Below are positions 1 to 5,103 of a stretch of 5,103 nucleotides of DNA, one piece after another. Source of the DNA: Pseudomonadota bacterium (GTDB taxonomy: Bacteria; Myxococcota; UBA9042; PHBI01); the NCBI GenBank assembly GCA_005788935.1, contig SYAK01000055.1, positions 1-5,103 of the forward strand, written 5' to 3'. The notes under the pieces were generated by a model that ran no database searches, was not told where the DNA came from, and saw nothing but the letters and a program-made list of their open reading frames with translations. The translations under genes were made by a program, and so were the position numbers. Every line of letters begins with the position of its first letter. Position 1 is the stretch's first letter.

Positions 1-511
1 CCGAGACAGACGCGTGAACTTCGCTGACGCTGCCGAGCGGCGCCTCGCTCGAGGTGACCACCGTCAGGGGCGTCTGGCTCATCGCGCCCTGAAAGGCGGC
101 GCCGAGCTGGCCGTCCTTGTCCTGCCCCCAGCAGCGAACCTGCCGGTCGGTCCGGGCGGACACGACGGCACAGGTGAAGGCGTTGCCGGCCGAAACCGAG
201 ATGGCCCCCGTCAACCCTGGGACGACCGTCTGTGACTCGACGGTGGTGACGCCCCCAACGCCGCATTCGCCGAAGTCGTTGCTGCCGAAGCAGGCGACAC
301 TGCCAGAGCGCCGAACGAAGCACGTATGTGCCTGGCCAGCCGACGCAGAGACGACCGGGTCGGTCCCAGCCGTGGCGACCTCGAGGGGTTGCGCGACGGG
401 TGTCGTCAGGGCGCCGGTCCCGAGCTGCTTCCGGTCGCGGGCGCCCCAACACCAGAGGGCGCCCTCCGTGCTGATAGCGCACGCGTGACGCCCGCCCGCC
501 GTGATCGCGGC
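1..511 (-). repeat. Three RCC1-type propeller repeat units within the lipoprotein
   Basis: Three protein repeats start near residues 651, 701 and 751 of the lipoprotein. Each has an AG..(H/F).C opening (Cys659, Cys712, Cys762) followed by a C(W/F)G strand (Cys669, Cys722, Cys775), and units 1 and 3 continue to QLG. The first cysteines are spaced 53 and 50 residues apart, which is the normal RCC1 unit length. Unit 3 has a three-residue insertion between its cysteines. The array continues past the left edge. The paired cysteines could form one disulfide per blade in this exported protein; that is inferred from spacing only. Confidence 0.85.
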
Positions 512-2455
512 GAAGGCGAGTCGCCACCCGAGCGTCGGGACCGAGCTGGCGGTGGTGGCCCCGTCGGCGCTGGCCGTGAGCTTGTAGTAGCGCTTCGCGC
601 CATCGGCTGGAGCGGTGGAGTCGTCGACGGCCGGCAGGGTCGTGCCCTGGCCTTGGGCGACGACGTCGTAGGCCGACGAACCCGCGGAGCTCTGCGAACG
701 CAGCCACGCATACGCGACAGAGCCCATCTCGCGGGTGCCCTTGACCTCGTTCGAGGTCGCCGTGGCGGTCGACGGGGTGGTCGCAAGACGGCCGCGCACG
801 GTGTACGTTGACTCCACGGGACGCGCGACGGTGATGGCGCCGTTCAACGTCACGGCGGCGCGTCGGGCCCCGTTCGTGACGGAGACCTGCGAGACGCCGA
901 GCGTGTGCGGGGGCGCATTCGTGTCGATCCACTGCGTGTTGGCGACATCGAGCGTCACGGTGGTGCTGACCCCGCCGCGCGCCACAACGATCTCCCATCC
1001 GGCCAGCGAGGCCGCGGCCCGGCGCCCGGTGTCCGGGGCCGAGTTCTGGTTCGAGCCCACAGCGCGGACGGCGTAGCTGCGCGCCGCGCCAAGCGGTCGC
1101 GCCGGCGCGGTCCAGTTGAGTTGCAGGCCTTCGGTGCGGGCTGTCAGCGTGAGCGGCGAGGGGGACGTCCAGCCCCCGATGGGCGCGGGTGCGCTTCGGT
1201 CCTCCCACATCAGCCCGAGGACCGTGTCGACGACCGTGCCGTCACGCAGAACCTCGTACTGCGTGGCGCCCGGGACCGGCTCCCAGGTCACCCGCACGAG
1301 GTCCGCCAGATCGTCGCTCGCCTGGACGTTGGCCGGCACTCCGAGGGGCGGGGTGCGCCATCCCGCGACTGGCGTCGTGGTCCAGGGGACCATGCCGGTC
1401 CCGCTGATGACCGCACGGTAGAATCGCACGGCGCCATTGTCGGGTGCGGTGGTGTCGCGCCAGCCGAACGCCGCCGAGACCGGCTGCTCAGCGGGTTGGC
1501 CGATCGCAGCGTACGGACCGTCCTGCCCGAACTCCGAGCGCTCCCAGGCCACACTGACCGCGACGGGGGCTGCGCGCCAGCCTGTCGTTGTCGAAGGGGC
1601 GCCCTCGCCGAGGGTGGTCTCCGCCCGGACGAGAACCTTGACCGACGAGCCGGGGCTCAAGCTGAGGTCCGCGAGAATGAGCTGGACCGCATCGGCCGCG
1701 GTGCCCTCGGACGCGCGCAACACCGCCTTCACGGTCGGCGGCCCGGCCAGGCCGAGCGACACCTGCGTCGCGTCGGGCGCCAGCGGGTTCCAGTTCGCGC
1801 CGTCGTCCACCGACCACGCCCACGCGCTGAGGGCGGGTGTGGCGCGAGCGCCCCTCACGAGGGCGGACGAAGGCAGCGGCCCGTCAGCGGTGTAGGATGT
1901 CACGCGATACGTGTAAAACGGAGCTTCGGGTGCTGACATCGGGTCCCAGGTGACCAGAATGGCGTCCGGATCGTCCGTCGAGGCCGTGAGCCCGGTCGGG
2001 CCGCCGGGGGCTGGCGCTGGCTCGGCCGACACGTCGAGGTACGTCGTCGCGCCGGTCTGGAGCGCAAACGGTGCCCAAGGGCCGTCTGCGTCACAGGCGC
2101 CACGGCATCGATCGAGTTGCTGACGGAGGGCCGCGGGGGCGGGCTGCCACGTGACCAGCACGCCTTCGTCGGTGCTCGCTGTCGTGAGGCTGGTGGCACC
2201 GCCGGGCGTGACAGGGACGTCCTCGCCACCGCCGTGGTCGCCTGGGACGTCACCCGCGTCGTCCACCTCGTCCGCGTCGGAGAGCGACTCGCTCGCATCC
2301 TCGGAGGTTTCCGGGAGGGACGTGTCTGCTGCGATCAGGTCGCCCCCCGCGCCCGCAGCGTCCTCGAGGCCGGCGGGCGGAGTCGGGAAACAGCCAGCAG
2401 GCGCCGCGAGCAGGGTCGGCACAAGCAGGGTATGGAGGCGTGGAAGTCGTGACAT
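1..2455 (-). CDS. Large surface lipoprotein with fibronectin-III domains and RCC1 repeats (C-terminus off the left edge)
   Basis: Seen: an open frame of 818 codons running off the left edge. The ATG at 2455 is fixed by an in-frame TAG 30 bases upstream (2485-2483) and a GGAG six bases before it. Residues 1-21 are a signal peptide (Arg3, Arg6, then a Leu/Ala-rich core) ending PAGC, with Cys22 the likely lipidated residue; proline at -3 is not the usual lipobox residue. Residues 30-80 are an acidic spacer with 17 Asp/Glu and no Lys/Arg. Fibronectin-III-like strands carrying the VTW/NW motif follow, with Trp103, Trp170, Trp391 and Trp448. A module of about 64 residues occurs twice (302-367 and 582-645). 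From residue 651, three RCC1 units begin. Family knowledge: RCC1 repeats build beta-propellers, usually of about seven blades, so perhaps four or more lie outside the window. Inferred role: an exported surface protein in binding or adhesion; no catalytic motif was seen. It is preceded by its own promoter. Confidence 0.88.
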   Translation of the reverse strand, partial: MSRLPRLHTLLVPTLLAAPAGCFPTPPAGLEDAAGAGGDLIAADTSLPETSEDASESLSDADEVDDAGDVPGDHGGGEDVPVTPGGATSLTTASTDEGVLVTWQPAPAALRQQLDRCRGACDADGPWAPFALQTGATTYLDVSAEPAPAPGGPTGLTASTDDPDAILVTWDPMSAPEAPFYTYRVTSYTADGPLPSSALVRGARATPALSAWAWSVDDGANWNPLAPDATQVSLGLAGPPTVKAVLRASEGTAADAVQLILADLSLSPGSSVKVLVRAETTLGEGAPSTTTGWRAAPVAVSVAWERSEFGQDGPYAAIGQPAEQPVSAAFGWRDTTAPDNGAVRFYRAVISGTGMVPWTTTPVAGWRTPPLGVPANVQASDDLADLVRVTWEPVPGATQYEVLRDGTVVDTVLGLMWEDRSAPAPIGGWTSPSPLTLTARTEGLQLNWTAPARPLGAARSYAVRAVGSNQNSAPDTGRRAAASLAGWEIVVARGGVSTTVTLDVANTQWIDTNAPPHTLGVSQVSVTNGARRAAVTLNGAITVARPVESTYTVRGRLATTPSTATATSNEVKGTREMGSVAYAWLRSQSSAGSSAYDVVAQGQGTTLPAVDDSTAPADGAKRYYKLTASADGATTASSVPTLGWRLAFAAITAGGRHACAISTEGALWCWGARDRKQLGTGALTTPVAQPLEVATAGTDPVVSASAGQAHTCFVRRSGSVACFGSNDFGECGVGGVTTVESQTVVPGLTGAISVSAGNAFTCAVVSARTDRQVRCWGQDKDGQLGAAFQGAMSQTPLTVVTSSEAPLGSVSEVHASVS
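521..712 (-). repeat. Second copy of a duplicated module of about 64 residues in the lipoprotein
   Basis: Residues 582-645 run from an AW.RS start (Trp584) through a D(S)TAP..GA.RYY core at 612-624 to a closing P..GWR (643-645), just before the first RCC1 unit. They align with residues 302-367. Over the 34-residue second half (612-645 against 334-367) the two copies have equal length and 14 identical residues. The module looks like a beta-sandwich domain of the fibronectin/Ig type, and I do not recognise a named family. Confidence 0.7.
1355..1552 (-). repeat. First copy of the duplicated module in the lipoprotein
   Basis: Residues 302-367 have the same plan as the copy at 582-645: AW.RS (Trp304), a tyrosine 11 residues on, a DTTAP..GA.R.Y core at 334-346 and a closing P..GWR at 362-367. 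The first half is two residues longer than in the other copy (30 against 28 residues from the Trp to the core Asp). It lies directly before the clear fibronectin-III domain that starts near residue 373. GWR also occurs at 292-294, so this tripeptide seems to mark domain borders. Confidence 0.7.
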
Positions 2456-2461
2456 GGAACA

Positions 2462-2465
2462 CTCC
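2462..2465 (-). promoter_or_regulatory. Ribosome binding site of the lipoprotein gene
   Basis: GGAG read on the minus strand, with six bases between it and the ATG at 2455. It supports this start, which is also the first possible ATG or GTG after the in-frame stop at 2485-2483. Confidence 0.7.
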
Positions 2466-2479
2466 GGCAGAGGCGAACG

Positions 2480-2509
2480 AGTCTAGGCGTCGCGACCGGG
2501 TCGGGTCAA
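2480..2509 (-). promoter_or_regulatory. Sigma70-like promoter of the lipoprotein gene
   Basis: On the minus strand, TTGACC (2509-2504, five of six bases matching the -35 consensus) is followed by an 18-base spacer and TAGACT (2485-2480, four of six matching the -10). A start of transcription near 2473 would give a short leader of about 18 bases that just includes the GGAG. A TTGAC box is uncommon in DNA this GC-rich, which raises its weight. The match is by eye and gives no direct proof of activity. Confidence 0.5.
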
Positions 2510-2516
2510 TCTGACC
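2504..2516. promoter_or_regulatory. 13-base palindrome overlapping the -35 box (possible operator)
   Basis: GGTCA-ATC-TGACC is a perfect 5+5 inverted repeat with a 3-base centre, and it covers the -35 hexamer of the lipoprotein promoter. A regulator bound here would block RNA polymerase. It is short enough to occur by chance, and no regulator gene lies in the window. Confidence 0.3.
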
Positions 2517-2548
2517 GCTCAGGCGGGGTGGGGACCGGCGTCCTGAGC
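2517..2548 (-). terminator. Possible hairpin terminator after the ligase gene
   Basis: GCTCAGG and CCTGAGC form a perfect 7-base inverted repeat around an 18-base GC-rich loop, 57 bases after the ligase stop codon and just upstream of the lipoprotein promoter. There is no run of T after it, so it is not a standard intrinsic terminator. It may slow or weakly end the upstream transcript, stabilise its 3' end, or be a chance repeat. Confidence 0.3.
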
Positions 2549-2604
2549 CGCGCCGAGGCGATTTGGCTGCCGAGCAGTCACCGCGTCGGAGCCTGATGAA
2601 CGGG

Positions 2605-3519
2605 TCAGGTCAGGGCCAGTCTGTGCTCGGCCGAAAGCCAGCGCCCCACAAAGGGCGTCGCGAGGTCGCGCCCGGTCGCGCGCTCGAGGCCCTCGAGGCC
2701 CGGGCTTGCGTTGACCTCGAGCACGGCGAGCCCGTCGGGCGTCTCGATCAGGTCGACTCCGCAGAAGGGCAGCTCGAGCGCACGCGCCGCCGCAACGGCG
2801 AGTTCTGCGGCACCCGCGGGGAGCGCTTCGGACGAGAGGCCCCGCAACACCGCGCCGCGGTGGAAGTTCGCCCGGAACTCACCCGGGGCGGCCTCCCGTC
2901 GGCAGGCCGCGAGCGGCTCGAGCGCGGCGACGAGGACCCGAAGGTCATGCACGGGCGACGTGTGCATCCATGGCTGCACGAGGGCGACGCCATGGCGGGT
3001 CGCGAGCTGCGCGATCGCCAGCGTCGATGACGCGCTCTCACCGCGGGCCACGCCGAGCCCGCCCGAACCGTCAGGCAGCTTGACGACCCACGCGCCCGTC
3101 TCGGCGGGGATGCACGCGAGCAGCGCCTCGTTCGCATGCCACGGCTCGCGGACCGCGAGGGTCGAGACCGTTGGCACATTCCTTGCTTGCAACCTCAGCG
3201 TTGTCGCCAGCTTGTCCTGTGCGCACGCGAGTGCGTCAGCTGTCACCGGACATGGGACTCCCGCCGCGGACCACGTCGCGACGACCGCCCGTCCCCAGCT
3301 CGCGAGGGGCCCTGTCAGGCGCGGAATCATCGCGTCAGGTCGAGGCACCGCCGCCCCGTCCTCGAAGACGCCTGGACTCGGCGAGGCCCGCAGTGCCACC
3401 CGCCCCGGGTCGACGGTTGACGGTGTCCAGCCGAGCGCCCGCGCTGCCTCGTGCAGCCGCCGCGTGGCGTACAGCCCACCGACCCCGCACACCACCGCGA
3501 CGCGACGGGGCAAGCTCAT
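2605..3519 (-). CDS. rimK: RimK-family ATP-grasp amino-acid (glutamate) ligase
   Basis: Complete, 304 residues; E. coli RimK is about 300. Family reaction: ATP activates a carboxylate as an acyl phosphate, which is then joined to an amino acid; RimK adds glutamates to the C-terminus of ribosomal protein S6. Seen: an N-terminal domain with RRLHEAA (20-26) and a RimK-like IPRL...G.AVV (65-80); DK at 102-103; the ATP-binding VVKLPDGSGGLGV (145-157, Lys147); the hinge LVQPWM (180-185); HDLRVLV (191-197); GEFRANFHRG (213-222); and the metal-binding GVD (Asp256) and EVNASPGLEGLE (Glu268, Asn270, 268-279). No key residue is missing. The start is chosen because its ATG shares an ATGA with the stop of the PqqB-like gene, implying coupled translation; I see no strong separate ribosome binding site. 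The symbol is at family level: rpsF is not nearby, so the substrate is open and could be another protein, cofactor or small peptide. Likely cytoplasmic. Confidence 0.9.
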   Translation of the reverse strand: MSLPRRVAVVCGVGGLYATRRLHEAARALGWTPSTVDPGRVALRASPSPGVFEDGAAVPRPDAMIPRLTGPLASWGRAVVATWSAAGVPCPVTADALACAQDKLATTLRLQARNVPTVSTLAVREPWHANEALLACIPAETGAWVVKLPDGSGGLGVARGESASSTLAIAQLATRHGVALVQPWMHTSPVHDLRVLVAALEPLAACRREAAPGEFRANFHRGAVLRGLSSEALPAGAAELAVAAARALELPFCGVDLIETPDGLAVLEVNASPGLEGLERATGRDLATPFVGRWLSAEHRLALT

Positions 3520-4283
3520 CGCCCGAGGGGGATCTTCTGCTGGTCGAAGCCCACGTCCGCGCGGTGCGATGACCGCCTGACCGCCGTCGAGGCCTGCGCG
3601 TGCGGCGGCGTCCGTGGGCCGAGGTTCGTGAAGAGCACGCTCGCGTTCCGCAGGTCGAGCCAGCTCACGAGGCGGTTCAAGACACCCGCGTGACCTCGCA
3701 GGTCCGCCCCGTCCGCCGCCGTCCCCGGCGATACGTCGGCGTCCCAGCCGTACCCGTCGACGACGAGGAGGTCGTTGCCCGTGAACCAGGCCGAGACGCG
3801 CTCCGGCACCTCGAACAGGCCCGGCGCGTAGAGGACGCGCTTCTTGCCGGTGTCGAGCGCGAAGGCCCAACGGCCCGGGCTCGCCCCGGCGTCGAGCGCG
3901 AGCGCCGTCACCGTCAGGTCGCCGACGACCGTCGGGGTCTCGGGAGACAGCAGGACCGTCGTCAGTTGCCGGAAACTGCGGGCCGCACTCGAGAACGGCG
4001 ACGCTGTCCCCTTGGCGAGCAGCAGCGTCGCGGGGGCGTCAAGCCACGCGTCGAGCGCCTTCAGATGCGGCAGGACCACCTCGGGGCGCGGGTCCGTCAG
4101 CGCCACATGTGTCACGGACAGCGCAAGCTCGGCCTGTTCGGCGATGGCTGGCGTGACGTCGAGCAGCAGCCAGGTCCCGATGTGATGGGCGAGCGCGGAC
4201 GCAGGCAGACGCCGGTTGCGTCCTTCTGCGGCGGGGTCGGGCTCGGGCGCAGCGCCGGTACCGAGCAGCTGGAAGTAGGCCAT
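3516..4283 (-). CDS. PqqB-like metallo-beta-lactamase-fold protein with diverged metal ligands
   Basis: Complete, 255 residues, no cysteine. Seen: LLGTGAA (6-12), an opening strand typical of the fold; LLLDVTPAIAEQ (39-50), comparable to the SPDIR.Q region of PqqB; LTDPRPE (62-68), where PqqB has LTD..xDH and ordinary hydrolases have THxHxDH; LYAPGL (151-156), a PqqB hallmark; LLVVDGYGW (172-180), matching PqqB LLVDGT.W; GH (197-198), matching MGH; FTNLGP (218-223) in place of a His-bearing HINNTNP; and a VGFDQQKIPL end (244-253), matching the A.DGM.I.L end of PqqB. Known: PqqB hydroxylates the tyrosine of the Glu-Tyr precursor of PQQ. Missing: the Cys cluster near the N-terminus, the DH pair (Glu68, Val69 here) and the late His. 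It is also shorter than PqqB, at about 300 residues. It may be a changed enzyme or a non-catalytic binding protein. Start: ATG with GGAG seven bases upstream. The stop overlaps the ligase start. Confidence 0.85.
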   Translation of the reverse strand: MAYFQLLGTGAAPEPDPAAEGRNRRLPASALAHHIGTWLLLDVTPAIAEQAELALSVTHVALTDPRPEVVLPHLKALDAWLDAPATLLLAKGTASPFSSAARSFRQLTTVLLSPETPTVVGDLTVTALALDAGASPGRWAFALDTGKKRVLYAPGLFEVPERVSAWFTGNDLLVVDGYGWDADVSPGTAADGADLRGHAGVLNRLVSWLDLRNASVLFTNLGPRTPPHAQASTAVRRSSHRADVGFDQQKIPLGR

Positions 4284-4290
4284 GGCGAGG

Positions 4291-4294
4291 CTCC
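4291..4294 (-). promoter_or_regulatory. Ribosome binding site of the PqqB-like gene
   Basis: GGAG read on the minus strand, seven bases before the ATG at 4283, inside the 33-base gap after the stop of the TPR-like gene. It supports this start. The gap has no room for a convincing promoter, so the gene is probably read from the upstream transcript. Confidence 0.65.
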
Positions 4295-4316
4295 GGAAGG
4301 GTAGGGGTTCGCAGGC

Positions 4317-5102
4317 TCAGGTACCCGCGAGCGCAGCCAGAAGCGCGTCTCGCAGGCCGGCGGGCTCGGACGGAGGTCCGTGCAGGTCGACGAGGCCGTC
4401 GAGGACGCCGAGCGCGGCGCCGACATGGCCAGCCATCGCGTGGGCGGCCACGAGGTTCAGGAGGACGTCGGTCCGGGCTGGGGCGAGCTCCCGGGCCGCC
4501 ATCAGGTGATCGCGCGCGCGGTCGGCATCGCGGCACATCAAGGCGGCCATTCCGGCGACGTTCAGCAGATCGGGCGAACGAATCCCCGACGCGATGACCC
4601 CCTCGCAGCGCGCCCGTGCGCCAGGCGCATCCTCGAGCCGAAGCAGTGCGACCCCACAGAGAGCCGTCGCATCCGCATCGTGTTGCGTCTCCGGGCGCCC
4701 ATCGAGCCACGTCAGCGCCATCCCGGGGTTCAGCGCTGCCAGGGCCACCTCGGCGGCTTCGGCCGGCTCGGGCCACGGGCCAGCGGCGAGCGGCGCCACG
4801 ACAGCGACCGCGGCCGCCCGCACCTCCACACCGTCGGGGTCTCGCGCCGCCCGCGCCAGCAGCGCCGAGGCGTGGTCGCGTCGGAGCGCGGTCTTCGAAG
4901 CCGCCAGAGCCTCCGCCCCGAGCAGCGCGTCGTAGGCCGCATCGACCGCCGCGTCCAACGACGGGAGTCCGCTCGACCGAGCCAGCGCCGCGCGGGTCTC
5001 GCGGAGCGCGTCGTCGGCCTTTGCGGAACCCGCGGCCACCTCTGCGCAGGCGATCGCGTAGGCGGCCCGGCGGCCGAGGTCCCCCGGTCGCGCCAGCACG
5101 GC
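4317..5102 (-). CDS. TPR-like helical repeat protein (N-terminus off the right edge)
   Basis: Seen: at least 261 residues open to the right edge, ending in TGA at 4319-4317. A GTG at 5099 is in frame, but the frame stays open upstream of it, so I treat the gene as partial. The protein is about one third alanine and predicted all-helical. The last 120 residues (counted from the GTG) fit tetratricopeptide spacing: units near 143-176, 177-210 and 211-240, the clearest being 177-210, with LLNVAGMAAL, then A..H...A.ELAP. Earlier parts are helical but too diverged to divide with confidence. No signal peptide or membrane segment is visible in the part present. Known: TPR proteins hold partners together. 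Inferred: it could be a scaffold for the PqqB-like protein and the ligase encoded 33 bases downstream in the same direction. The specific function is unknown. Confidence 0.8.
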   Translation of the reverse strand, partial: AVLARPGDLGRRAAYAIACAEVAAGSAKADDALRETRAALARSSGLPSLDAAVDAAYDALLGAEALAASKTALRRDHASALLARAARDPDGVEVRAAAVAVVAPLAAGPWPEPAEAAEVALAALNPGMALTWLDGRPETQHDADATALCGVALLRLEDAPGARARCEGVIASGIRSPDLLNVAGMAALMCRDADRARDHLMAARELAPARTDVLLNLVAAHAMAGHVGAALGVLDGLVDLHGPPSEPAGLRDALLAALAGT

Positions 5103-5103
5103 C

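Noticed and set aside
905..1936. 343-codon plus-strand open frame
   Set aside because: Arg/Gly/Ala-rich translation without motifs, lying antisense to the fibronectin-III part of the lipoprotein. It is explained by the high GC content.
2250..2462. 70-codon minus-strand frame starting at a GTG seven bases upstream of the lipoprotein ATG
   Set aside because: Basic, motif-free translation. The overlapping frame has a signal peptide, an acidic spacer and a fixed start.
2683..2700. Two tandem copies of a 9-base unit (CTCGAGGCC)
   Set aside because: It encodes the GLEGLE part of the conserved RimK motif, so protein constraint explains it.
2563..3030. 155-codon plus-strand frame opposite the ligase gene
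   Set aside because: It is antisense to highly conserved ATP-grasp motifs, has a charged low-complexity translation and no independent support.
3520..3870. N-terminal extension of the ligase frame, giving a 421-residue protein
   Set aside because: It overlaps the PqqB-like gene in another frame, is Arg/Gly-rich low-complexity sequence, and has no match to the RimK N-terminus, which begins properly at the ATG of the ATGA overlap.
4039..4776. 245-codon minus-strand open frame spanning two genes
   Set aside because: Arg/Pro-rich, overlaps both the TPR-like and PqqB-like genes in another frame, and shows no domain pattern.
1..5103. tRNA, rRNA, CRISPR arrays, insertion sequences
   Set aside because: I saw no cloverleaf, no evenly spaced direct repeats, and no transposase or terminal inverted repeats.

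Overview
The window is very GC-rich. All four genes I can support lie on the minus strand, so they read from right to left. The coding style points to a deltaproteobacterial or Myxococcota-type bacterium: a secreted lipoprotein with an acidic spacer, fibronectin-III domains and cysteine-containing RCC1 repeats, with GC-rich third positions throughout. This assignment is an inference from style; there is no rRNA or other marker gene here.

Layout, in transcription order. (1) 5102-4317: 3' part of a gene for an alanine-rich, TPR-like helical repeat protein whose start lies off the right edge. (2) 4283-3516: a cysteine-free, 255-residue metallo-beta-lactamase-fold protein. Its second half resembles PqqB, the tyrosine-hydroxylating protein of pyrroloquinoline quinone (PQQ) synthesis, but most expected metal ligands are missing. 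(3) 3519-2605: a complete RimK-type ATP-grasp ligase with its full set of motifs, joined to the PqqB-like gene by a 4-base ATGA overlap. (4) A 149-base spacer with two inverted repeats, a good sigma70-like promoter and a ribosome binding site. (5) 2455 to the left edge: the first 818 residues of a large surface lipoprotein, with its C-terminus outside the window.

Genes 1-3 look like one operon (gaps of 33 and -4 bases). Gene 4 probably has its own promoter. The most interesting point is the translationally coupled pair of a PqqB-like protein and a RimK-like amino-acid ligase. No pqqA, pqqC, pqqD or pqqE is visible, so the pair may act on a small Glu-containing peptide or a protein tail rather than make PQQ. 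That is a hypothesis. The lipoprotein is probably an unrelated cell-surface binding or adhesion protein.
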